From NCBI RefSeq assembly GCF_014161445.1, contig NZ_JABBXA010000005.1, positions 423,216 through 487,215 of the forward strand: 64,000 nt of DNA, written 5' to 3'. Below, one piece after another: positions 10,516 through 17,949 of this stretch. Source of the stretch: Microbispora sp. H13382. GTDB taxonomy: Bacteria > Actinomycetota > Actinomycetes > Streptosporangiales > Streptosporangiaceae. The notes under the pieces are model-generated. The model made no database searches. It saw nothing but the letters and a program-made list of their open reading frames with translations, and had not been told where the DNA came from. The stretch's first letter is position 1. Each line of letters opens with the position of its first letter. Made by a program: the position numbers and the translations under genes.

Positions 10516-11703
10516 GTGTCCTGTGCGTACGGTTGGCGCATGTTTGAGCTGCGGCCCGCTGTACGGCGCTGGATGGTCGACGCTGCCGTGGCGGTCGTGG
10601 TGCTGGCAGCGGCGGAGATCGCCATCGCTACCGGTAGAGAGGCGCACTCCGTTTCCCGTGACTGGTTGGCGTACGTGCTCGGGGTCGTGATGGCCGCGCC
10701 GTTGCTGCTGCGGCGGCGGAGTCCCGCGGCCGCGCTGTACATCGTCTCGGCGGTGCTGTTGCTGTTCTACGCGCTGGGTTATCCGGGCTTCCCACCATCA
10801 GTGGTGCTGGCTGTGCCGCTGTACGATGCGGTGCTGGCGGGTTACCTGTGGCGGGCGCTGCCGGTGCCGGTCGCGTTTCTGTCCATGGGCTACGTTGTGG
10901 CGGTGCGGGACGGCATGCCGCCGCTCGACGCGGTCGCGGTGTTCCTGCCATCGATGGCCTTGGTCGTGGTCGCGATGCTGCTGGGCGCGCTCGTGCGCAG
11001 CCGGCGTGCGTACGCCGGGGAGGTGCGCCAACGGCTTCGTCTGGCCGAGGAGCAGCGCCGGCGTGAGGCCGAGCGCCAGGTGGCCGAGGAGCGGCTGCGC
11101 ATCGCCAGGGAGTTGCACGACACGGTGGCGCATGCGATAGCCACCATCACAGTGCAGTCCGGCGCCGCGCTGCACCTGATCGACCAGGATCCGGCGCGGG
11201 CGCGGGATGCGCTCAAGGCCATCCGGCAGACCGGCAAGGCGGCGCTGGGCGAGATGCGCACGACGCTGGGCGTGCTGCGGGCCGACGGCGAGTCCGTCCT
11301 GGTGACCGATCGCGACGTCGGCCTCGACCGGTTGCCGGATCTTCTGGCCGCAGTGCGGGCGGCGGGTCTGGAAGTGGGGTTCGACGGCGACATGTCCAGC
11401 CGGCGGTTGCCCGAACCGGTCGATCGCGCGGCGTACCGGATCTTGCAGGAGTCGCTGACCAACGTGCTGCGCCACGCCGGATCAGCGGCGCGTGCGCAGG
11501 TCCGTCTGGCTTGGGAGCCGGAGTGGATCGCGATCGAGGTGACCGACGACGGTGTGAGCGCCGAAGCGGAAGCGTCGGGGGGCGGGCATGGTCTGGCGGG
11601 GATGCGAGAGCGAGCTGAAGGGCTGGGCGGGTGGTTCGAGGCGGGGCCGCTGCGCGGGCGCGGTTTCCGGGTGCGGGTACGGCTACCGCTGGAGGCGGAG
11701 TGA
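10516..11703 (+). CDS. NarL-type sensor histidine kinase
   Basis: 395 aa. Start set at GTG 10516, with GGGAGG at 10498-10503; ATG 10540 is an alternative. The first ~165 residues form several membrane helices (AVAVVVLAAAEIAIA, LYIVSAVLLLFYAL and others). Then a coiled linker rich in RRREAERQVAEERL, the HisKA_3 dimerisation box RIARELHDTVAH with phospho-acceptor His201, and a HATPase domain (ILQESLTNVLRHAG, GHGLAGMRERAEGLGG). It senses an unknown signal at the membrane and hands phosphate to the regulator encoded by the overlapping next gene. Confidence 0.9.
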   Translation: MSCAYGWRMFELRPAVRRWMVDAAVAVVVLAAAEIAIATGREAHSVSRDWLAYVLGVVMAAPLLLRRRSPAAALYIVSAVLLLFYALGYPGFPPSVVLAVPLYDAVLAGYLWRALPVPVAFLSMGYVVAVRDGMPPLDAVAVFLPSMALVVVAMLLGALVRSRRAYAGEVRQRLRLAEEQRRREAERQVAEERLRIARELHDTVAHAIATITVQSGAALHLIDQDPARARDALKAIRQTGKAALGEMRTTLGVLRADGESVLVTDRDVGLDRLPDLLAAVRAAGLEVGFDGDMSSRRLPEPVDRAAYRILQESLTNVLRHAGSAARAQVRLAWEPEWIAIEVTDDGVSAEAEASGGGHGLAGMRERAEGLGGWFEAGPLRGRGFRVRVRLPLEAE

Positions 11704-12365
11704 TCCGGGTGCTGCTGGCCGACGACCAGGCCCTGGTACGGGCCGGCTTTCGATCGTTGCTCGACAGTGCGGCCGATATAGAGGTGGTGGGCGAGGCCGC
11801 CAACGGTGGGCAGGCGATCGCCTTGGTACGCGAACTGCGGCCTGACGTCGTGCTGATGGACATCCAGATGCCGGAAGTGGACGGGGTGACGGCGACCCGG
11901 AGGATCACCGATGACCCCGGGCTCTGTGGGGTACGCGTGGTCGTGCTCACCACGTTCGCGGAGGAGGCGAATGTCTTCGCCGCGCTTCGTTCCGGCGCGA
12001 GCGGATTCCTGGTGAAAGACATCGAGCCTGATGAACTGCTGCATGCGGTGCGGATCGTGGCGCGCGGCGACGCGCTGTTGTCGCCCAGTGTCACGCGGAC
12101 GGTGATCGCCCGGTCCCTCGGCGTCGCCCCGGAGGCCAGGCCACGGCTGGAGCCACCGGAACTGGTCCTGCTGACCGGTCGGGAGCGCGAGGTGGTAAGG
12201 CTGGTGGCGGCCGGGCTGTCCAACGATGAGATTGCGGCGCAGTTGGTGGTCAGCCCGTTGACCGCGAAGACGCATGTGTCACGAGCCATGATCAAGGTGG
12301 GCGCGAGGGACCGGGCCCAGCTCGTGGTGTTCGCTTACCAGACGGGGCTGGTCACGCCCGGTTGA
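11700..12365 (+). CDS. NarL/FixJ-type response regulator
   Basis: 221 aa from GTG 11700, whose GTGA overlaps the kinase stop codon, so the pair is translationally coupled. Receiver domain: LLADDQALVRAG with the acidic pocket, phospho-acceptor Asp54 in VLMDIQMPEVDG, and Lys in GFLVKDIEPDE. C-terminal LuxR HTH: LTGREREVVRLVAAGLSNDEIA...LTAKTHVSRAMIKVGARDR. Likely targets are unknown; the adjacent membrane esterase is a candidate by position. Confidence 0.92.
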   Translation: MIRVLLADDQALVRAGFRSLLDSAADIEVVGEAANGGQAIALVRELRPDVVLMDIQMPEVDGVTATRRITDDPGLCGVRVVVLTTFAEEANVFAALRSGASGFLVKDIEPDELLHAVRIVARGDALLSPSVTRTVIARSLGVAPEARPRLEPPELVLLTGREREVVRLVAAGLSNDEIAAQLVVSPLTAKTHVSRAMIKVGARDRAQLVVFAYQTGLVTPG

Positions 12366-12461
12366 TACTCCCGCTGGAGTACGCCGACGCAGTACCCGGG
12401 GCTGGAAGGTGTCTGCCTACGGCGGACGCGCCACCCCCTCGCGGTGGCGATCATTGCGGGC

Positions 12462-13895
12462 ATGTCTGATGCCGCACTGGGCACCGGGGCGTTCTCCGGC
12501 CCGATAGGGAACGCGGAACCCGCCACGGCGAAGAGAGGGCCGCTGTTGATCACCGCCTTGTCGGCGGCGTCGGGTGGCACCGCGATCTATCTGGCTCCGC
12601 TCGCCGCGGTGTGGCGTATGTCCTGGCCGTACGGGCTACTGTTCCTCGCCCTCGGAGCGGCGCAACTGGGCACCGGTGCCGGTGTGCTGGCGCGGCCGGT
12701 GCCGCGGCGGTTGCTGTTCGCCGCTACGGCCGCGCTGGTCGTGGTCACCTTGTGGGCGCTGACCCGGCTTGCCGGGATCCTTCCCGGACCGGATCCGTGG
12801 ATGCCGGGGAACTCCGTGATCGGGTTCACCGACTACGTCTGCGCCGGGCTGGAGGGCATCGCGGTGGCCGGTCTGGCCGGGGCGGCGGTGCTCGGGCTGC
12901 GCCCGCAGCGGCGCCTGCGGAGGGCGACGGCCACGGCGGCGGTCGCGCCGCTGACGCTGGTCGTGCTGCTGGGCAGCTTCGTGGGAGTCGCCGCGGCCAG
13001 CGACGGACTGGCCGGCGCAGGGTCTCCCGCCGACGCGGTGGAGCCATCGAACCTGCCCGCCGGACAGCGCAGCACAGTGGAGTACTGCCGCCCTGACGGC
13101 ATGCCCCTGGCCATGGATCTCTACATGCCCTCCACCGCCGCGCGGACCGGTGGGCCGATGCCTGCGGTGGTGTACATCCACGGTGGCGGCACCATCCTCG
13201 GTGACCGCAAGACCACTGGGCTCGGCGCGAAACTGGCCAACCATGAGGGCGCCCTGTTCACCCCGCTGCGACGCCAACTGAACGCCCGCGGATTCGTGGT
13301 GGCCTCGATCGACTATCGAATGCCCCCGGGCGCGCCCTGGCCGGCGTCGATTCAGGACGCCAAATGTGCCGTGCGTTTCCTGCGCGCCCATACCGCCGCC
13401 CTGGGCATCGACGCCGACCGGATCGGAGCCTGGGGCGGTAGCGGGGGAGGACAACTCGCGTCGCTGCTCGGCCTCGCGGGGCCGGGAGCAGGATTCGACG
13501 ACGGTCAGTACCTCGACCAGTCCAGCACCGTGCAGGCCGTGGTGGACATGTTCGGCCCCGCCGACCTCAACGACTTCGACGACGCCCCGCCGTTCATCCG
13601 CTTGTGCCTGGCGATCGGCGTCGGGGACTCTGCCGAGACCCGCCGCGCCATGAGCCCCAACACCTACGTCACCGCCAACAGCCCGCCGTTCCTTGTGCTC
13701 CACGGCGACCGCGACGAGGACGTCTTTCCCCGCCACTCCTTCGGCTTCGCCAAGCGCCTGCGCGCCGCCGGCGTGCCCACCACCCTGATCGAGGTCCACG
13801 GCACCGGGCACACCCTGGACACCCCCGGCCAACGACCGTCCCCTCAGCAACTCACCGACACGGTGACCGCCTTCTTGGTCAACACCCTGGGCTGA
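12462..13895 (+). CDS. membrane-anchored alpha/beta hydrolase (carboxylesterase, HSL-like)
   Basis: 477 aa from ATG 12462; GTG 12444 is six codons upstream and neither has a clear Shine-Dalgarno. Residues 25-180 contain four hydrophobic helices, so the catalytic domain is tethered and probably faces outward. The hydrolase domain shows the oxyanion HGGG (240-243), nucleophile Ser327 in GGSGGG, an acidic HGDRDEDVF near 415-421 and catalytic His450 in HGTGHTLD. This is the layout of hormone-sensitive-lipase-type esterases. Substrate unknown. It stands about 100 bases after the response regulator gene, same strand. Confidence 0.82.
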   Translation: MSDAALGTGAFSGPIGNAEPATAKRGPLLITALSAASGGTAIYLAPLAAVWRMSWPYGLLFLALGAAQLGTGAGVLARPVPRRLLFAATAALVVVTLWALTRLAGILPGPDPWMPGNSVIGFTDYVCAGLEGIAVAGLAGAAVLGLRPQRRLRRATATAAVAPLTLVVLLGSFVGVAAASDGLAGAGSPADAVEPSNLPAGQRSTVEYCRPDGMPLAMDLYMPSTAARTGGPMPAVVYIHGGGTILGDRKTTGLGAKLANHEGALFTPLRRQLNARGFVVASIDYRMPPGAPWPASIQDAKCAVRFLRAHTAALGIDADRIGAWGGSGGGQLASLLGLAGPGAGFDDGQYLDQSSTVQAVVDMFGPADLNDFDDAPPFIRLCLAIGVGDSAETRRAMSPNTYVTANSPPFLVLHGDRDEDVFPRHSFGFAKRLRAAGVPTTLIEVHGTGHTLDTPGQRPSPQQLTDTVTAFLVNTLG

Positions 13896-13947
13896 GCGGC
13901 CCGATTTCACCTACATCGACCACGCACACTCACACGGGAGACCCATC

Positions 13948-14772
13948 ATGACGCTGCCCAACGCGACCGGCATCGCAGCCGGTCAGCAATGGGATTCCGC
14001 CCATAACATGAAGATCGGCGGTCTATGCACCGTCCTCGGCGCCGTCGTCTTCGCCACGGCCCGCCTCTTGCACGGCGACACTCCCGCGGCCGACGCCGAA
14101 GCCGCACTGGATTTCGTCGCGTCACGACCCACCTACGCCGCAGTGCACCTGGTCGCCGTCTTCGCCTCGATGATCGCGATGGCGGGACTGATCTCGCTGA
14201 TCAAGTCGCTCACCCACCCTACGGCCCGGATGCTGGGCCGAGTGGGGCTGGCGAGTTCCGCCGTCGGACTCGCGGTGTTCAGCGTCGAAAGCACCAGCGA
14301 GGGCCTGGCCCTACCCGAGCTGGCCGAGGCGGCCGCGAAGGCCGCTCCCGGCGGGCGGGCCGAACTGGTGCGTGCCGCGCACGCGGTGGCGATGACGACC
14401 CACGGTCCCTCCCTGGTCGCGATGGCGCTGCTGTACGGCGTGCCACTGATGCTGTTCGGAGTCGCGATGACTCTGGACAACTACCCTTCCTGGCTCGGCT
14501 GGGCCGGGACAGTCGTCGGCACCGTGACACTGCTCGCCGCGACGGGCCTGTTCCTGTCGCCTCCCCTGTTCCCCGGCGCGTTGTTGTACGGCGTCCTCGG
14601 CTCCATGATCGTGCAGCTGTGGTTGCTTGCTGTGGGGGTGACAATGCTGCGCCGTGCGGCGGCCTATGCCCGCCTCGGCGAAGAGCCCTCCGCCCGCATC
14701 ACCGCCGAAGCCGACCCCATCCAGCGCGATATGTACCCTTCCGGCGCGTCGCGGTGCAGAACCGTGCCGTAG
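13948..14772 (+). CDS. polytopic membrane protein, unknown function
   Basis: 274 aa from ATG 13948 with GGGAG about 8 bases upstream. About six hydrophobic helices are visible (GLCTVLGAVVFATARLL, HLVAVFASMIAMAGLISL, VGLASSAVGLAVFSVES, HGPSLVAMALLYGVPLML, WAGTVVGTVTLLAATGLF, GVLGSMIVQLWLLAVGVTM) and a polar C-terminal tail. It resembles generic DUF4386-like actinobacterial membrane proteins, but no signature residue confirms that. It follows the esterase by 52 bases in the same direction and is probably co-transcribed. Confidence 0.75.
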   Translation: MTLPNATGIAAGQQWDSAHNMKIGGLCTVLGAVVFATARLLHGDTPAADAEAALDFVASRPTYAAVHLVAVFASMIAMAGLISLIKSLTHPTARMLGRVGLASSAVGLAVFSVESTSEGLALPELAEAAAKAAPGGRAELVRAAHAVAMTTHGPSLVAMALLYGVPLMLFGVAMTLDNYPSWLGWAGTVVGTVTLLAATGLFLSPPLFPGALLYGVLGSMIVQLWLLAVGVTMLRRAAAYARLGEEPSARITAEADPIQRDMYPSGASRCRTVP

Positions 14773-14856
14773 GACGTGCGGGGTTCGCCGGCTGTGTGAG
14801 ATATCCCTCTCCCCGTCGTCGTGGCACTGGTGGTCCGGGAAGGTGACCATGTAGTG

Positions 14857-15762
14857 ATGACCTCCTCGCCCCGCCCGCCGCACGTCGGTGGCCGACCGGA
14901 TCCGATAGACGGGACCACCCCGCTCGGCGGAGAGCCCGCCCGTGGGTACCTGCTGGACAACGCGCGCGCCGAGGCGGGCGAGCGATTCGTGTGGCTGGCC
15001 GAGCTGTTCGACGGTGTGACGCGGGGGCACTTCGATCGGCTGGGGGTCAGGGCCGGCTCGCGCTGCTGGGAGGTGGGGGCCGGTGGCCGCAGTATCCCGG
15101 AGGCGCTCGCGGCGGCCGTCGGTCCGACCGGGTATGTGCTGGCCACGGACATCGACCCGTCGTGGCTGGAGGCAGGCGGCGGGTACGAGGTGCGCCGGCA
15201 CGACGTCGCCGCTGATCCGCCCCCGGAGCCGGGGACGTTCGATCTGGTGCACGCCCGGCTCGTGCTGGTCCATGTACCCGACCGGGCTCGGGCGCTGGCC
15301 ACGATGGCGGCGGCGCTGCGGCCCGGCGGCTGGCTGCTGGTCGAGGACGCCGATACCGCTCTGCAGCCACTGGCATGCCTGGACGACAGCGGCCCGGCGC
15401 AGCGGCGGGCCAACCGGCTGCGCGACGCGGTCCGGGAGCTGCTGAGGCGCCGTGGCGCGGACCTGCGCTACGGCCGGACACTGCCGCGGGCATTGCGTGA
15501 GGCCGGCTTGGTAGATGTCGCCGCAGCGGGCTCTTTCCCGGTCGGCGGCCTGGCCTGCGACCGGCTGGAGGCGGCGACCATCCGGCACGTGCGCGGCGAG
15601 CTGCTCGCGGCCGGCCTGGCCGACGACGCCGAGGTCGACGCGCACTTGGCCGCCATCCACGCGGGCGAACTCGACCTGACACTCGCGCCGCTGATCTCGG
15701 CCTGGGGACGCCGTCCAGCCGAGCACCCGCCGGCACTCGGTCAACAGACGCACACCGCATAA
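14857..15762 (+). CDS. class I SAM-dependent methyltransferase
   Basis: 301 aa. ATG 14857 is preferred because GGGAAGG sits at about 14838-14844; a GTG at 14821 would add 12 residues. SAM-binding motif I is WEVGAGGRSIPEALA, motif II ATDIDPSWLE, then FDLVHARLVLVHVPDRARAL and the post-motif LRPGGWLLVEDADT. The family transfers a methyl group from S-adenosylmethionine; substrate cannot be told. The gene ends shortly before an IS3 transposase remnant. Confidence 0.85.
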   Translation: MTSSPRPPHVGGRPDPIDGTTPLGGEPARGYLLDNARAEAGERFVWLAELFDGVTRGHFDRLGVRAGSRCWEVGAGGRSIPEALAAAVGPTGYVLATDIDPSWLEAGGGYEVRRHDVAADPPPEPGTFDLVHARLVLVHVPDRARALATMAAALRPGGWLLVEDADTALQPLACLDDSGPAQRRANRLRDAVRELLRRRGADLRYGRTLPRALREAGLVDVAAAGSFPVGGLACDRLEAATIRHVRGELLAAGLADDAEVDAHLAAIHAGELDLTLAPLISAWGRRPAEHPPALGQQTHTA

Positions 15763-15794
15763 GCACACCGCATAAGGCAGGTGCCAGGCGGCCC

Positions 15795-15929
15795 TTCGCC
15801 CGAGCGGCCCGGCTGGCCGTCTTCGCCTGGATCTCCCGCTACAACACCCGAAGGAGGCACTCGAGTCCGGGCTACCCCAGCCTCATCGACTACGGGCAGC
15901 AGCCCGATAAGGTGCTTATCGCCGCATAA
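15795..15929 (+). pseudogene. C-terminal fragment of an IS3-family transposase (OrfB)
   Basis: Frame F-ARAARLAVFAWISRYNTRRRHS then GYPSLIDYGQQPDK and TAA at 15927-15929. F-x-WIxxYNxxRRHSxLGYxSPxDYE is the end of the IS3/IS51-type integrase core. Some conserved residues are already altered (L to P, E to G). The rest of the element is gone. Confidence 0.75.
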
Positions 15930-16048
15930 CAGCCGGTGTCGACACATCGGGGGAAACTCCGTCGGCACGCCGCTCGCCCTTGGCCAGGTGGGCTTCCATT
16001 CCGGCAGCGCGCCGCTCTCAGCACAGTGTCGGAGGGTCGGGTGAGCAG

Positions 16049-16447
16049 GTGAGTGCACGGGTGGACGTCTGGATCTGGTCAGTACGGCTGACCAGGACTC
16101 GTTCGATCGCGTCCGACGCCTGCCGGGGCGGTCACGTCCGGGTCAACGGGGTGCGGGTCAAGCCCGCGCACGTCGTCCGGGTCGGTGACGAGGTCCGTCT
16201 GCGGCACGAGGGGCGCGAACGCATTGTGGTCGTCTCCCGCGTCATCACCAAGCGGGTCGGCGCCCCCGTGGCCGCCGAGTGCTACGTCGACAAGAGCCCT
16301 CCCCCTCCTCCGCGCGAGGAGGCCGTGACGGTGGCCGTTCGGGCTCGTGGCGCGGGACGTCCCACCAAACGCGAGCGCCGCAGCATCGACAAGCTGCTCG
16401 GGCGCACAGCGGTGGAGGGGCGGGACCGCCGGGCACGCCCGGAGTGA
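16049..16447 (+). CDS. S4-domain RNA-binding protein, Hsp15-like
   Basis: 132 aa from GTG 16049; the frame is open upstream but the S4 domain begins at once (VDVWIWSVRLTRTRSIASDACRGGHVRVNG). That, with VKPAHVVRVGDEVRLRHEGRE, is the S4 RNA-binding fold, and the length and basic C-terminus (GRPTKRERRSIDKLLGR) match the Hsp15/RqcP-like group that binds the 50S ribosome. A weak GGAGG lies at 16031. It stands between two transposase remnants but appears intact. Confidence 0.85.
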   Translation: MSARVDVWIWSVRLTRTRSIASDACRGGHVRVNGVRVKPAHVVRVGDEVRLRHEGRERIVVVSRVITKRVGAPVAAECYVDKSPPPPPREEAVTVAVRARGAGRPTKRERRSIDKLLGRTAVEGRDRRARPE

Positions 16448-16571
16448 ATCGGCATGCCGCATCGAACCGGATGCGGGATTCTTGCGTGATCGGCGACAAC
16501 TTCACCGCCGACACAGGCGGTGGACAGCGCTCCGCGCCTCCGTCTGATCTGGATCGACCGAGGTGCGAGGT

Positions 16572-16747
16572 GCCCAGCAAGAAGGCATGCCGGGGCTGGC
16601 CGATCGGTCGCGGCGGCCCCGTACCGGCCCGACCCGCCTGCCAGCTGAGATCTCACCGGCATCGACGACCACTCCCGGTTCGTGGTGATCGCCGCTGTGG
16701 TGGCCGTCGCCTCCGGCCGGGCGGTCTGCACAGCGTTCACCGCAGCG
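16572..16747 (+). pseudogene. IS481-family transposase remnant with internal deletion
   Basis: 16572-16649 reads AQQEGMPGLADRSRRPRTGP, the linker after the HTH of IS481 transposases. 16655-16747 in another frame reads TGIDDHSRFVVIAAVVAVAS then VCTAFTAA, part of the DDE core. The DNA between these two blocks in an intact transposase is missing. Confidence 0.7.
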
Positions 16748-16791
16748 TGTGGGTGTCGCCGTCGCGGTTGCCGGTCGGTTGGGCCATTTCT

Positions 16792-16905
16792 TCATCGTCT
16801 GCTGGAACAGACACTCACCTCCAGCTCTTTGGCGAGCCGGCGGGCCGTCAGGCGCCCCTGCGACTGGAACAGCACAAGGATGGACAGCAGCCGGGACGCG
16901 CGCAC
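16792..16905 (-). pseudogene. N-terminal HTH of a YafY/WYL-type regulator, truncated
   Basis: Minus-strand GTG at 16905 gives VRASRLLSILVLFQSQGRL then TARRLAKELEVS, after which sequence diverges and stops. MRASRLLSILLLLQxRGRxTAxxLAxELEVSxRTVYRD is the standard start of WYL-domain regulators. The WYL sensor domain is missing. Its upstream side holds a strong palindrome (16907-16929) shared with the divergent genes. Confidence 0.65.
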
Positions 16906-16906
16906 T

Positions 16907-16929
16907 CCACTGACGATAGGTGTCAGTGG
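16907..16929. promoter_or_regulatory. palindromic operator between YafY remnant and divergent genes
   Basis: CCACTGAC (16907-16914) and GTCAGTGG (16922-16929) form a perfect 8-bp inverted repeat with a 7-base spacer. It lies one base upstream of the regulator's start and 21 bases before the ATG at 16951. YafY/WYL regulators commonly bind such sites. The operator is intact although its regulator is truncated. Confidence 0.6.
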
Positions 16930-16950
16930 ATGGGCCGTACTGTCCCGGGC

Positions 16951-17109
16951 ATGGCGTTCATCCAGAAGATCACGCAGCCGTTCGCCCCGATCGCGGTCGA
17001 CGACTGGTATCTCGACTACCCGCCCGGGCGGGTAGTCGAGCCGAGGGGCGAATCCCCGGACCGGGGCGACTATCTGGCCGGCATCCGGTCGGAAGGGGCG
17101 GGGCTGTGA
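16951..17109 (+). CDS. small ORF coupled to the DUF1579-like gene
   Basis: 52 codons from ATG 16951: MAFIQKITQPFAPIAVDDWY then DYPPGRVVEPRGESPDRGDY. Its stop TGA (17107-17109) overlaps the GTG start (17106) of the next gene, which argues for translation as a leader or small protein. The first residues recall the start of VOC/PhnB-like proteins but nothing further fits. It contains a perfect 30-bp palindrome at 17011-17040. Function unknown. Confidence 0.4.
   Translation: MAFIQKITQPFAPIAVDDWYLDYPPGRVVEPRGESPDRGDYLAGIRSEGAGL
17011..17040. repeat. perfect 30-bp palindrome
   Basis: CTCGACTACCCGCCC is followed directly by its exact reverse complement, with no spacer. It lies inside the small ORF, 66 bases before the GTG of the DUF1579-like gene. 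It could form a cruciform or an RNA hairpin that sequesters the downstream ribosome-binding region, or be a binding site. Confidence 0.7.
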
Positions 17110-17558
17110 ACGACTTCGACTTCCTCGTCGGCAGGTGGGACGTGGCCAACCGGAGGCTGCTGAAGCGGGGCGTCGGCAGCGAGGAGTGGGAGGAGTTTCC
17201 TGGCCGCTGTGTCGCGTACGGCTTCTTCGACGGCGCGGGCAGCTTCGACACGCTCACGCTGCCCACGAAGGACTTCGACGGCGCGACGGTCCGGACGTAC
17301 GACGCCGAGCGGGACGAGTGGTCCATCTACTGGGTCAACAGCAGGCGCGGCCTGGATCCGGTCCCGGTCGTCGGCCGCTTCGTCGACGGGGTCGGCACCT
17401 TCTATGCCGACGACACCGACGACGGCCGCCCGATCCGCGTCCGGTTCATCTGGTCGGGCATCACGTCCGACTCGTGCCACTGGGAGCAGGCATTCTCCTA
17501 CGATGGCGGTCAGACCTGGGAGACCAACTGGACCATGGACTCCACCCGCGTCGGGTGA
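17106..17558 (+). CDS. conserved hypothetical protein, DUF1579-like
   Basis: 150 aa from GTG 17106, overlapping the small upstream ORF. It begins NDFDFLVGRWDVANRR and continues with EFPGRCVAYGFFDGAGSFDT, YDAERDEWSIYWVNS and a beta-rich C-terminus ([18 protein letters not shown]). FLVGxW and the repeated Trp-rich strands match small DUF1579/lipocalin-like actinobacterial proteins of unknown role. The last 44 codons also occur as a truncated duplicate at 1652-1786. Confidence 0.7.
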   Translation: MNDFDFLVGRWDVANRRLLKRGVGSEEWEEFPGRCVAYGFFDGAGSFDTLTLPTKDFDGATVRTYDAERDEWSIYWVNSRRGLDPVPVVGRFVDGVGTFYADDTDDGRPIRVRFIWSGITSDSCHWEQAFSYDGGQTWETNWTMDSTRVG

Positions 17559-17728
17559 TGCCGTAAGGAATCTTGGGCCCGGACCGGCGCGACCAGGCCC
17601 GGGGTCTCCGCCGTGGGCGGCCTGACACTCGGACGATAAGGAGACCGCGGGCGCAAGGGATAAGGCATGCACCAGGTACAGCCACGCCGGTCGGCTGTCA
17701 GCACGACAGATATCGGGGGCACCAGATC

Positions 17729-17763
17729 AAGACCAGCTCATACGTCGTGTGAGCTGGTCTTTT
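17729..17763. terminator. rho-independent terminator between convergent genes
   Basis: AAGACCAGCTCA (17729-17740) pairs with TGAGCTGGTCTT (17750-17761) around a 9-base loop and is followed by TT. It is a perfect 12-bp stem with A and T tracts on either side, so it can serve both strands. The remaining 390 bases between the two genes hold nothing else recognisable. Confidence 0.8.
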
Positions 17764-17949
17764 CATGTCGTACGACTGTCGTGATCTTGCCGTTTTGCGA
17801 CGGTGTTCGACGTGCGGCGACGAGGGCTGCGGGCAGCACGCGGGGCAGAGATCGCGCCATAGAGAGCGCAAGGCCCGCGTTGAGGAACAGGTGGGGTGGG
17901 CCGCGGGCGGTGCGCGTATGACCGTCCGCGGCCCGGTAAGACCCTCACA

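Noticed and set aside
17700..17763. A third attachment-site copy (TATCGGGGGCACCAGA before a terminator, like the end of the dispersed repeat)
   Set aside because: Only about ten bases match the 33-bp core, and flanking sequence differs, so chance similarity is more likely.
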